Translations under genes and position numbers: made by a program | From: Clostridium ganghwense | GTDB lineage: Bacteria > Bacillota > Clostridia > Clostridiales > Clostridiaceae | Direction: 5' to 3' | Assembly (NCBI RefSeq): GCF_026735165.1 | Contig: NZ_JAPQES010000003.1 | Coordinates: 410,095-474,094 of the forward strand | DNA length: 64,000 nt | Shown here: piece by piece, positions 48,544 to 57,043 of the stretch | Position numbering within the stretch: position 1 is the stretch's first letter | Layout of the letters: every line of letters starts with the position of its first letter | The notes under the pieces: generated by a model | Databases searched by the model: none | What the model was told of the DNA's origin: nothing | What the model saw: only the letters and a program-made list of their open reading frames with translations

Positions 48544-49592
48544 TATTCTTTACCCAGTTCGATTAGCTTATCTAACATTTTTTCAAAAGACAGACCAATG
48601 CCTTTCATCATATTTGGATAACGGCTATGAGAGGTAAAGCCAGGGATAGTATTTACTTCATTAAATACAATTTCATTGCTTGGAGTTAAAAACATATCCA
48701 CTCTTGCAAAACCGGAGCAACCAAGTGTTTTATAAATAACCTTTGCGGTTTCTTGTATCTTTTTTTCAGTATGCTCATCAATTCTTGCAGGCATATGAAT
48801 TTTTGAGCTTTTCAAGGTGTATTTTTCTGTATAATCAAAAAAGCCGTCTGTCAGTTCTATTTCATCCACTCTGCCTACGGTTAAGCTGTCATTGCCTAAA
48901 ACGGCACATCCAACTTCAAAACCGTCAATATTTTCTTCAATAATGACCTCGCTGTCGTGTTCAAACGCAAGTTTCATAGCCTCCTGTAATTCTTCTTGTT
49001 TATAGATTTTTGTAATACCAAAGGATGAGCCTGCACGAACAGGTTTTACGAACAATGGGTATTCTAATTTGTGTGTCATTGTAAAAAGTTCTTTATCATT
49101 TACAGGTTGTTTTACAACCACCGCTTGAGGCACAGAAACTCCTGCGACATGAACAAGATTATGAGCTTTATCCTTATCCATACAAAGTGCCGAACAAAGA
49201 GTATTGCAACCTACAAGTGGTACTCCTGCTAATTCAAACAAACCTTGTACTGTGCCGTCTTCGCCATTTTTTCCGTGTAATAAGGGGAATGCTGCATCAA
49301 GCTTTGTAACCTTGTTTCCATTTCGGGTAAATTCAATTATTCCACCTGTGCTTCGATTAAGCAAAACAGCAACAGAAATAAGATTAGTTACATCTTCATA
49401 CCAAGTATCATTAGAAATATTCTCGTAAGCACCGTAATATCGAAACCACTCCCCCTGCTTTGTAATGCCAATAGGTATGATGTCATATTTATCTTTATCT
49501 AAATTGGAGAGAGCAGCGTAAGACGACTGTAATGATACTGCATATTCTGTTGAGCACCCTCCAAACACAACTGCAATTTTTTTCTTTTTCAT
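48543..49592 (-). CDS. vanG: D-alanine--D-serine ligase, VanG type
   Basis: This 349-residue ATP-grasp ligase has the N-terminal KKIAVVFGGCSTEYAVSLQS, FPLLHGKNGEDGTVQG, CMDKDKAHNLVHVAGVSVPQ, FVKPVRAGSSFGI, the specificity-region EKY in DYTEKYTLKSSKI, and VDMFLTPSNEIVFNEVNTIPGFTSHSRYP. It resembles VanG far more than host Ddl, including the characteristic C-terminal NMMKGIGLSFEKMLDKLI. It should join D-Ala and D-Ser. The start is the ATG at 49592 behind AAGAAGGAG, 4 bases after the vanW stop. Confidence 0.93.
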   Translation of the reverse strand: MKKKKIAVVFGGCSTEYAVSLQSSYAALSNLDKDKYDIIPIGITKQGEWFRYYGAYENISNDTWYEDVTNLISVAVLLNRSTGGIIEFTRNGNKVTKLDAAFPLLHGKNGEDGTVQGLFELAGVPLVGCNTLCSALCMDKDKAHNLVHVAGVSVPQAVVVKQPVNDKELFTMTHKLEYPLFVKPVRAGSSFGITKIYKQEELQEAMKLAFEHDSEVIIEENIDGFEVGCAVLGNDSLTVGRVDEIELTDGFFDYTEKYTLKSSKIHMPARIDEHTEKKIQETAKVIYKTLGCSGFARVDMFLTPSNEIVFNEVNTIPGFTSHSRYPNMMKGIGLSFEKMLDKLIELGKE

Positions 49593-49596
49593 TTTC

Positions 49597-50421
49597 TTAA
49601 TCTCCTTCTTCCACAAATTCTATATCATCGGGTAATATATATCCAATTTCACAAATATTGTTATATAATGAAATGTGTTCTTTTTGTTTTGTTGTTTTAT
49701 CAATCCTATTACAGTCAACAGAAGCTTTTTGAAATACTTTGCCGCCTATTTTGCAATAGGAAATGCTTTGATTGAAAATCTCATATTCATAGGTTTGTTC
49801 GCAATCTGATAAAATGTTACCATACATAAATTCATCATCAAATGAAACAGCAATTTGAAAGGTAGTATCCGTATCATTCCTCACCTTCAAATCTAACCAA
49901 CCATCATTTATCGTGGCATCTATGCCATATGGTAAATCTATTGTTGTTGACGGAAAGGATTCCACGGCGTGACCCTGCCTTTCCACAATAGTCAACGGGG
50001 TATGAAGAAACATCCAAAATAGTAGATTGCTTAACTGACATAAACCACCGCCATACGAGCCAACAATCTTTCCGTCCAATAAGGTCAATCCATCTTTAAA
50101 CGACTGATAACGATCAGCGCATCGTACAAGTTTACAAAATGAAAAGGTTTCATTTGGTTTGATAACAAGCCCATTCAGCGTTTTAGCTGCAAGTTTCAAG
50201 TTGTGTACTTTATTCATTTGATACTTCATATTAAACCCGCTGTTTTTATTAAGCATTAAAGAAGCTGCTTCAAATATTTTATACGGTAACAGTTCATTTT
50301 CAATTTTTCTTGCGTATTTGTTGCTGTCAAAGTACATTTTCATATAAAAGAACAGTTTTCTTTGTTTTTGTCTTAATGGAAGTAAGAATGGGAATGTTTG
50401 TGTTAATCTTTTTCGTGTCAT
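49597..50421 (-). CDS. vanW: VanW family protein
   Basis: This 274-residue protein has the VanW domain: YKIFEAASLMLNKNSGFNMKYQMNKVHNLKLAAKTLNGLVIKPNETFSF, then the conserved GGGLCQLSNLLFW and HAVESFP. Its role in glycopeptide resistance is unknown. In VanG clusters of Enterococcus, vanW directly precedes vanG, exactly as here. No signal peptide is evident. It is the first gene of the cluster. A modest AAAGG site precedes the ATG, which is preceded by the degenerate remnants of the Bce module. Confidence 0.88.
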   Translation of the reverse strand: MTRKRLTQTFPFLLPLRQKQRKLFFYMKMYFDSNKYARKIENELLPYKIFEAASLMLNKNSGFNMKYQMNKVHNLKLAAKTLNGLVIKPNETFSFCKLVRCADRYQSFKDGLTLLDGKIVGSYGGGLCQLSNLLFWMFLHTPLTIVERQGHAVESFPSTTIDLPYGIDATINDGWLDLKVRNDTDTTFQIAVSFDDEFMYGNILSDCEQTYEYEIFNQSISYCKIGGKVFQKASVDCNRIDKTTKQKEHISLYNNICEIGYILPDDIEFVEEGD

Positions 50422-50459
50422 ATCAAAATCGCAACCTTTTACTTATTGTAATTTATCTA

Positions 50460-50545
50460 AACACCTTGTATATAGATTCCTTTATCGTAATCATTAATTT
50501 TAAAACTAATATTTAAAGGTATATTTCTCTTTAATTTTGGGAGTA
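50460..50545 (-). pseudogene. Remnant of the Bce-associated lipoprotein gene
   Basis: The minus strand encodes a string KLKRNIPLNISFKI-DYDK that matches the central EKIKKKIPLDISFRI-YDK of the lipoprotein at 42211-42690. The rest of the gene is missing on both sides. It indicates that a second copy of the Bce module once lay here. Confidence 0.65.
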
Positions 50546-50600
50546 CTTTATTCATACACTTTTTTTACATTTGATACATTAAGTACATCATTCCTCTTGA
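50546..50600 (-). pseudogene. Remnant of the 5' end of the bceA gene
   Basis: The minus strand encodes NDVLNVSNVKKVYE followed by a stop, matching the NDVLNVSNVKKIYG start of BceA. The first codon is lost. It is joined directly to the lipoprotein remnant, so most of the ATPase and all of the permease have been deleted between them. Confidence 0.75.
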
Positions 50601-50738
50601 AACTCCTCTCTTCCAATAAAAAAAAATCATAAAGGTATTTAGTAATTTCATTTTACCCTTTATGATTTATTCCTTCCATCGATTCGTCTTTCAATTTAAC
50701 GCTTCATATTACAATTTTGTAATATCATAAATGCCTCT
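50555..50738. repeat. Direct repeat B (bceS 3' end, leader and bceA remnant)
   Basis: This is the right-hand copy of the repeat at 45361-45546, at roughly 85% identity by eye. Together they bracket about 5 kb containing the van cluster. Confidence 0.85.
50709..50722. promoter_or_regulatory. BceR-like operator within the end of bceS, upstream of the van cluster
   Basis: This is the same perfect TTACAATTTTGTAA palindrome as at 45517-45530. Here it overlaps the last codons and stop of the kinase gene. It lies on the promoter side of vanW, about 290 bases upstream. Confidence 0.65.
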
Positions 50739-51725
50739 CTTTTTTAAAAAATGTATTTTTACTTTTGTATATTTTCCATACTCCGATTCAATAACTACTT
50801 TTTGCCCTAATTTTTCACTCAGCTCTTTTACTAAATACAATCCAATTCCTGTTGATTTTTTGAATATTCTTCCCGTATATCCTGTAAATCCTTTTTCAAA
50901 AACTCTTCCTAAATCTTCTTCTTTTATGCCCACACCATTATCTTCAATATTTAAAGTAATCACATTATTTTCATATTTCCCATAAATTTTAATAGTTCCG
51001 TTATTCTTTTTTGTATACTTTATAGCATTTTGCATGATTTGATTTACCATAAATTCTGTCCATTTAGCATCTGTCATAACAGTATAGTTTAAATCCTCTC
51101 TTATAATAGAGATATCTCTTTCAATAATTTGTTTTGCATTTTTTTTCAATACGTTTTTAATAATTTTTTCTAATGCTATCTCTCCAATAAAATAGTCCTT
51201 AGAAATACTGTCTTTTTTTGCATAATATAGAGCTTGATCAACAAAATCTTCTATTTTATCCACTTCTTCTTCTATACTTATCAAATTTTCATCAAATGGA
51301 TTTTTTTCTATAATAAGTCTTGATGCTGCAATAGGTGTTTTTATTTCATGAACCCATGTTTCAATATACTTTTCATATTCTTTTTGTCTACAATAAAATT
51401 TGTCAACCTCTTGCTGATAACTTTCATTGATTTTTTCTAAAATTTCTACAAACAATGCTTGTTCTTGTTTTTTTGGCTGTACCTCTGTATGTAGACATCT
51501 TAAGTTTTCCATATTTTTTTGATTGATTTTTTCCGTCAATGATTTCAAAAATTGATATTCTATCATATATTCAACACCTAAATAAATTATGGCAAAAACA
51601 GTCATTACTAAAATAGTATACATTACTTTATCCATAGTTTCTAAAATCATTGAAGTAAACACTATTGTTATCACCAAAAAAATAATAAAATAAATCTTAT
51701 CCCATAAAAAATTTTTTATCTTCAT
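50709..51725 (-). CDS. BceS-like intramembrane-sensing histidine kinase
   Basis: This 338-residue kinase has only two membrane helices close together (IYFIIFLVITIVFTSMI and VMYTILVMTVFAIIYLGV) and almost no extracellular loop, the hallmark of intramembrane-sensing kinases that read the state of a BceAB transporter. The phospho-acceptor histidine is in ETWVHEIKTPIAASRL. The HATPase domain has FMVNQIMQNAIKYT, IEDNGVGI and KSTGIGLYLVKELSEKLG. It overlaps the regulator gene by four bases (ATGA). It should phosphorylate the response regulator encoded upstream. Confidence 0.92.
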   Translation of the reverse strand: MKIKNFLWDKIYFIIFLVITIVFTSMILETMDKVMYTILVMTVFAIIYLGVEYMIEYQFLKSLTEKINQKNMENLRCLHTEVQPKKQEQALFVEILEKINESYQQEVDKFYCRQKEYEKYIETWVHEIKTPIAASRLIIEKNPFDENLISIEEEVDKIEDFVDQALYYAKKDSISKDYFIGEIALEKIIKNVLKKNAKQIIERDISIIREDLNYTVMTDAKWTEFMVNQIMQNAIKYTKKNNGTIKIYGKYENNVITLNIEDNGVGIKEEDLGRVFEKGFTGYTGRIFKKSTGIGLYLVKELSEKLGQKVVIESEYGKYTKVKIHFLKKRGIYDITKL

Positions 51726-52402
51726 AGAATCACATATCCTTGTCCTATTTTTGTTTGAATAAAATCATTAAGTCCAATTTCTTTTAGTTTATTTCGTAAT
51801 CTACTCATATTCACAGTGATTGCGTTGTTATTGACAAATTCATCATCTTTCCATAACTGCCTCACCATAAAATGTTGGCTGATAATTTTCCCTTGATGTT
51901 TCATTAATGTGTGTAAAATCCTCAATTCATTTTTAGTAAGCTCGGCAGATTTATTTTTATATTGTACACTATGATTATTTAAATCCAATAATACCCCCTT
52001 ATACTCTATAATTGTACTATCATCTTTTTTATAATCATATGTTCTACGAATCATTGCTTGTATTTTTGCAACCAATACATCTATAGAAAAAGGCTTTTGT
52101 ACAAAATCATCTCCACCCATATTCATAGCCATAATCATATCCATATTGGTATTTCTTGATGAAATAAAAATAATTGGTACTTTTGAAATCTCACGTATTT
52201 TTCTACACCAATAAAATCCATCAAATGCATTTAAATTAATATCTAAAAGTATAATATGTGGCTGATAGCTTATAAATATATTTAAAATATCATCTAATTT
52301 TTCATCTTCTACACATAATACATCATACCCCCATTTATTAAGATGCTCATCTAATGCCTCTCTAATTTTGTTATCATCTTCAACAATTAATATTTTAAAC
52401 AT
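51722..52402 (-). CDS. BceR-like response regulator
   Basis: This 226-residue OmpR-family regulator has receiver residues (VEDDNKI, the phospho-acceptor aspartate in HIILLDINLNAFDGF, PIIFISSRNTNMD and FVQKPFS) and a winged helix (LTKNELRILHTLMKHQGKIISQ, then NNNAITVNMSRLRNKLKEI). It matches BceR-type regulators. It should bind the TTACA-N4-TGTAA boxes at 45517 and 50709. It is the first gene of its operon, upstream of the kinase. AAGGTAGGGG precedes the ATG. Confidence 0.92.
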   Translation of the reverse strand: MFKILIVEDDNKIREALDEHLNKWGYDVLCVEDEKLDDILNIFISYQPHIILLDINLNAFDGFYWCRKIREISKVPIIFISSRNTNMDMIMAMNMGGDDFVQKPFSIDVLVAKIQAMIRRTYDYKKDDSTIIEYKGVLLDLNNHSVQYKNKSAELTKNELRILHTLMKHQGKIISQHFMVRQLWKDDEFVNNNAITVNMSRLRNKLKEIGLNDFIQTKIGQGYVIL

Positions 52403-52440
52403 TGTATCCCCTACCTTTGCTCTATTAATTTAAAAATATT

Positions 52441-52614
52441 TTCCTTTTCTATTAAGAACTTAGATATTCATATAAGTTTGATATCCACCCCAAATTTTTG
52501 AAATACACTCAATAGCATCAAACATTTCTTTTAAATGGATTTCTTCATTTATAAGTATAGCATATCTTCTTCATCTACTATTACTCCTAATATATTGAAA
52601 ATTATATTTTCCAT
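52441..52614 (-). pseudogene. Possible degraded small reading frame at the island edge
   Basis: The minus strand reads MENIIFNILGVIVDEEDMLYL and, after a single frame change, INEEIHLKEMFDAIECISKIWGGYQ before a stop. The two parts read as one protein of about 50 residues. It matches no family I recognise. It may be the leftover of a gene at the right edge of the island. Confidence 0.35.
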
Positions 52615-52659
52615 ATATACATATTTAAAGCCATTTATTTATGCTAGTAATCATTTAAG

Positions 52660-52868
52660 TAAAGGATTGAAACTCATATCCGAAGCCAAAGCTTTACATG
52701 ATGAACTTGAAAAATATTATATTCCAAATATGGATTTTGATAAGTTGAAAAAACTATAAATGATGTTATTACTAAAATTTTAAAATATGAAAAAGAATAT
52801 AGAAATAAATAGATATAAAGCTATGCCCTTTTGAGCATAGCTTTTATTTACTTTAAATTTTTTTTATT
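52660..52868 (+). repeat. Right copy of the island-flanking direct repeat (displaced ATPase tail)
   Basis: This segment repeats the last 50 or so codons and the terminator of the two-P-loop ATPase gene (41995-42205) in the same orientation. A one-base deletion (GATAAGTTG for GATAAGGTTG) breaks its frame, so it is a pseudogene fragment. It ends exactly at the stop codon of helD. It is probably the original 3' end of the ATPase gene displaced by the island. Confidence 0.88.
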
Positions 52869-54998
52869 TTATTGTATATTATAAACATACAGCTGATGTA
52901 ATGCTCTTGTTGCCATAACATACATTAGCTTATCTTCTTTTAATTCTTTTTCATTTTCACAATTTACAATAATAGCTGCATCAAACTCTAAGCCTTTTGC
53001 AAAGTATGCAGGAATAACTATTTCTCCTTTATTGTAAATTATATCTTCTCTATCTAAAACTTTTATTCCAGTATTTTCTTTAATTAAAGAAGCTATTTTT
53101 ATAGTTTCTTCTAAATTCTTGCATATTACTGCAATACTTTCAAGTCCTTCATTTCTTAATTTGTAAATAGTCTCATGAACTTCTTCTACAAATTCTTCTT
53201 TTGATTTAAAGTCCTTTTCTATAACTTTCTCACCACTTCTAACTAAAGGAACTATCTTTTCATCTTGTAGATAATTATTTGCATACTCCATAATCTCTTT
53301 AGTTGATCTGTAGCTCTTATTTAAGTTAAAGTATTCTACATTATCCATTACTTCCTGAAGCTTCAACATAGGTGATTCTCCTCTAAGTGGAAGTATTCTC
53401 TGATTTTTATCCCCTACAATAGTAAAGGCATTACATTTAGTTAATTCCTTAATTACTATAAACTGAAGTAAGCTGTAATCTTGAGCTTCATCTATAACTA
53501 GATGCTTTATCTCTTCCTCTAGCTTTAATCCTTCTAGTTTAACTTTTAAATATAAAATAGGTGCTAAATCATCTACTGTTAGCTGCTTATTTCCATTTAA
53601 GTTATTATATAAATCTATAACTTCTTCGTTATCTAGCCACTCTAATGATTTTTTTGAAATCATAACTTTTTTTATAACTTCTCTAATTTTTAGTTTTCTT
53701 TGAAACATTAATCCCGTTTCTTCTAAAATTCTTTCATCTTCGCTTAATTTAGCTATAGACTCTTTATACGATTTTTCTATTTGTCTTACTTTCTCGTCTC
53801 TTTCATCTCTTATTTTTGAATAAAGTATTCTCTTTATTTTCTTACTTCTTCTAAATAGAGGCATGTATTTATAGTATTCAAACAATTCTTTAATAGCTTC
53901 ATTAGGAACTAATACCTTATTATCAAAAATAAGATCTGTAAGTTTAAAATACTTTTCATTTAACACTTCTATAAATTTATCTAATTCTTTAATAAATCCT
54001 TCTGAAATTTTAAATAGTATTTCTTTAACAAATTCTTCATCTTTATTTATTATTTTCTCCATATACTCTCTAAAATCCATAATATTATTTAGTTCTAAAA
54101 TATCAAGAGCAAATTCAGTAAAAGTTTGTTGTCTTACTCCGATTTCTCCTAAACTAGGAAGAACAGTTGATATGTATTCCATAAATATATTATTAGGTCC
54201 TAAAATAAGTACCTTATCTTGAAGAATTTTTCTATAGTTATAAAGTAAATATGCTACTCTATGAAGTGCTATTGTAGTCTTTCCACTACCAGCTACACCA
54301 TCTACAACTATTGTTTTCTCTCTAGGTTGTCTTATAAGCTTATCCTGTTCTTGTTGAATTGTCATAATTATGTCTTTTAGTTTTTCACCAGCACTTTTAC
54401 TTAGAACCATTTGAAGTATATCATCTTTTACATCTATTTCAGAGTCAAACATCCCTATAAGATTTTCTTTTTTTATAATAAATTGTCTTTTTCCTTTTAT
54501 ATCTACCTGTATTTTTCCCATAGGTGCATCATATTCAGCCTCACCAAGCTTACCTGCATAAAATAATGATGCTATTGGCGCTCTCCAATCCACAACCACA
54601 GGCTCATAAGCTTCCTGAGGAGTTACTCCAAATCTACCTATATATATAGAATCATCTTCTTCAATCTCCGTTTCTTCAAAAGTAACTTTACCAAAATAAG
54701 GTGCGGTTTGAAGAATTGTCAGTTCTCTAAGCTTTCTATCAATTGTTTTAAAACTTTCTTCTCTTATAAATCTCTCATGATCAAAATATTCTATTAGCTT
54801 ATCTTCATCATCTCTGTATTCTTCTACTGCTTTCTTTCTTGCATCAACTAAATATTGAGTAATATCTTTTCTTTTTTGAACATAATTTATGATTTCTGTT
54901 TTTATTATCTCAACAGTTTCTTCTAATTTTTGCTTTTCAGCTTCTAATTGTATTTCCCTTTGTATTTCTTTTTCTAATTCATTATTTTTCACTAACAT
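52869..54998 (-). CDS. helD: RNA polymerase recycling motor ATPase HelD
   Basis: This 709-residue UvrD-like superfamily 1 protein starts with a long charged coiled-coil arm (KNNELEKEIQREIQLEAEKQKLEETVEIIKTE). YIGRFGVTPQEAYEPVVVDWRAPIASLFY, typical of HelD, follows. Then come Walker A GVAGSGKTTIALHRVAYL, LVIDEAQDYS, and motif VI MYVMATRALHQLYV. HelD removes stalled RNA polymerase from DNA and can release rifamycins. The ATG at 54998 is behind AAAAGAG. It lies 93 bases downstream of ftsH and is separated from it by a palindrome. Confidence 0.92.
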   Translation of the reverse strand: MLVKNNELEKEIQREIQLEAEKQKLEETVEIIKTEIINYVQKRKDITQYLVDARKKAVEEYRDDEDKLIEYFDHERFIREESFKTIDRKLRELTILQTAPYFGKVTFEETEIEEDDSIYIGRFGVTPQEAYEPVVVDWRAPIASLFYAGKLGEAEYDAPMGKIQVDIKGKRQFIIKKENLIGMFDSEIDVKDDILQMVLSKSAGEKLKDIIMTIQQEQDKLIRQPREKTIVVDGVAGSGKTTIALHRVAYLLYNYRKILQDKVLILGPNNIFMEYISTVLPSLGEIGVRQQTFTEFALDILELNNIMDFREYMEKIINKDEEFVKEILFKISEGFIKELDKFIEVLNEKYFKLTDLIFDNKVLVPNEAIKELFEYYKYMPLFRRSKKIKRILYSKIRDERDEKVRQIEKSYKESIAKLSEDERILEETGLMFQRKLKIREVIKKVMISKKSLEWLDNEEVIDLYNNLNGNKQLTVDDLAPILYLKVKLEGLKLEEEIKHLVIDEAQDYSLLQFIVIKELTKCNAFTIVGDKNQRILPLRGESPMLKLQEVMDNVEYFNLNKSYRSTKEIMEYANNYLQDEKIVPLVRSGEKVIEKDFKSKEEFVEEVHETIYKLRNEGLESIAVICKNLEETIKIASLIKENTGIKVLDREDIIYNKGEIVIPAYFAKGLEFDAAIIVNCENEKELKEDKLMYVMATRALHQLYVYNIQ

Positions 54999-55046
54999 CA
55001 ACTCTTTTCTAGATAAACTTATTTTATTATTAAATCATATAACGCT

Positions 55047-55080
55047 TAATAGTACAATGTAAATTTACATTGTACTATTA
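55047..55080. terminator. 34-bp perfect palindrome between ftsH and helD
   Basis: This is a perfect inverted repeat centred between 55063 and 55064 (arms TAATAGTACAATGTAAA). It follows the ftsH stop at 55092 and precedes helD. Neither strand has a T run after it, so it may act as a weak terminator, an RNA-processing hairpin, or a binding site. Confidence 0.55.
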
Positions 55081-55091
55081 TCCTAGCTAAA

Positions 55092-57002
55092 TTAATTTTG
55101 TTGTTCTTCTTTAGTATCTTTAGTATCTTCGATTTGTTCTTCTTTATCTAATGATATTTCTGAATTTTCATTTTTTGAACTTTCTTCTGGAAATACCCCG
55201 TTAACCATTTCCATAAATTCATCACCCATTAGAGTTTCTTTTTCAATAAGTCTTTCTGAAATAGCTGTAAGCAGCTCTCTATTATCTTCTAAAATCTTAA
55301 TTGCTTTTCCATGAGATTCTTTTATTATTTTTAAAGTTTCTTCATCAATAATAGCTTCTGTTTGAGCACTACAATTTCTAACAGGTCTACCATCAAGATA
55401 TCTATTAGAAACAGACTCTAGAGCCATCATATCAAATCTTTCTGTCATACCATATATAGTAACCATATTTCTTGCAGTTTGTGTTGCTTTTTCAATATCA
55501 TTTGAAGCCCCTGTAGATATTGCATTAAATTCTACCTCTTCAGCAGCTCTTCCTCCAAGCATTACAGTTATTTTATCCGTCATTTCTTCTTTACTTACTA
55601 AATATTTTTCCTCTTCTGGAAGCTGCATTGTATATCCAAGAGCACCCATTGTTCTAGGAATTATTGTAATCTTATGAACAGGATCTGTATGTTTTAATAG
55701 AGCTGCAACTAATGCATGACCAACTTCATGGAAAGCAACAGTTCTTTTTTCTCTATCAGACATTATTCTGTCCTTTTTCTCTTTACCAGCAATAATTATT
55801 TCAATAGATTCTTCTAAATCTTCTTGTATAACTGCCTTTCTTCCTTTTTTAACTGCAAGAAGTGCAGCTTCATTTACCATATTAGCAAGATCAGCTCCTA
55901 CTGCTCCTGGAGTTGCTTTTGCAACTGATTCAAGATTAACATCATCCGACATCTTTACTTCTTTTGAATGAACCTTTAATATAGCTTCTCTTCCTTTTAA
56001 ATCTGGAGTATCCACAATAACTCTTCTATCAAATCTACCAGGTCTTAATAAGGCTTTATCCAAAACTTCTGGTCTATTTGTAGCAGCTAGTATTACAACT
56101 CCCTTAGATGCATCAAAACCATCCATTTGTGCAAGCAACTGATTCAGGGTTTGTTCTCTTTCATCATTTCCTCCACCCATTCCACTATCTCTGCTTTTAC
56201 CAATAGCATCAATTTCATCTATAAATACTATGCATGGAGCCTTTTCTTCTGCCTGCTTAAATAAATCTCTAACTCTAGCTGCTCCCATACCTACAAACAT
56301 CTCAACAAAACTGGAACCTGATAAAGAGAAAAATGGAACCTTTGCCTCACCTGCTACAGCCTTTGCAAGAAGAGTTTTTCCTGTTCCAGGAGGTCCAACC
56401 AAAAGAGCCCCTTTAGGAAGTTTAGCTCCTATTTTAATATACTTCTCTGAATTATGTAGAAAATCTACAATTTCAACTAAAGATTCTTTTGCCTCATCTT
56501 GTCCTGCTACATCTGCAAATGTCTTTCCGGTTTCATTTTCAGCATAAATTTTAGCATTATTTTTGCCAAAGGACATGACCCCACTGCCCATTTTCTTTTC
56601 CATACTTCCAAATATTATTCTACCTATTATCATAAACACTAATAGTGGTAATATCCATTCCAAGAAAAAGTTCATGAAAGGATTATTATTTTTTACAGGG
56701 CCATCATAATTAACTCCTGCTGCTTTTAGTCTATCTAATAAAGTTGAAATATTCTGCTTCTCGATATTAGCAGTATAAAGTATTTTTTTCTCTACATCTT
56801 TTTCTGATTTTGGAACTATAACTAATTCATTATCTCTTATTTGTACCTCTTCTATTTTTTTCTCTGAAAGCATTTTTTCAAAAGTACTATACTTAATATG
56901 TTTTGTTCCAAAGCTCTTCATCACTGAATTCAATGCAATCAGTAATATTAAAACACCCGTAACATAATACATCAAGTATTTTAATTTCTTGCCACTAAAC
57001 AT
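55092..57002 (-). CDS. ftsH: ATP-dependent zinc metalloprotease FtsH
   Basis: This 636-residue protein has two N-terminal membrane helices (near 8-25 and 110-130). The AAA+ domain has Walker [20 protein letters not shown], pore loop [10 protein letters not shown], Walker [10 protein letters not shown] and second region of homology [20 protein letters not shown]. The M41 protease has zinc motif HEVGH. It degrades membrane and unfolded proteins. It is a standard full-length FtsH, with an acidic C-terminal tail ([18 protein letters not shown]). AGGAGGAC precedes the ATG. It appears monocistronic. Confidence 0.96.
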   Translation of the reverse strand: MFSGKKLKYLMYYVTGVLILLIALNSVMKSFGTKHIKYSTFEKMLSEKKIEEVQIRDNELVIVPKSEKDVEKKILYTANIEKQNISTLLDRLKAAGVNYDGPVKNNNPFMNFFLEWILPLLVFMIIGRIIFGSMEKKMGSGVMSFGKNNAKIYAENETGKTFADVAGQDEAKESLVEIVDFLHNSEKYIKIGAKLPKGALLVGPPGTGKTLLAKAVAGEAKVPFFSLSGSSFVEMFVGMGAARVRDLFKQAEEKAPCIVFIDEIDAIGKSRDSGMGGGNDEREQTLNQLLAQMDGFDASKGVVILAATNRPEVLDKALLRPGRFDRRVIVDTPDLKGREAILKVHSKEVKMSDDVNLESVAKATPGAVGADLANMVNEAALLAVKKGRKAVIQEDLEESIEIIIAGKEKKDRIMSDREKRTVAFHEVGHALVAALLKHTDPVHKITIIPRTMGALGYTMQLPEEEKYLVSKEEMTDKITVMLGGRAAEEVEFNAISTGASNDIEKATQTARNMVTIYGMTERFDMMALESVSNRYLDGRPVRNCSAQTEAIIDEETLKIIKESHGKAIKILEDNRELLTAISERLIEKETLMGDEFMEMVNGVFPEESSKNENSEISLDKEEQIEDTKDTKEEQQN

Positions 57003-57043
57003 TTTCTGTCCTCCTATAAAAATTAATTTGAAGTAATTTAAGT

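Noticed and set aside
52535..52759. 74-codon plus-strand frame
   Set aside because: Only its second half matches the ATPase tail, the frame is shifted by a lost base, and there is no ribosome binding site. It is treated as part of the displaced repeat.
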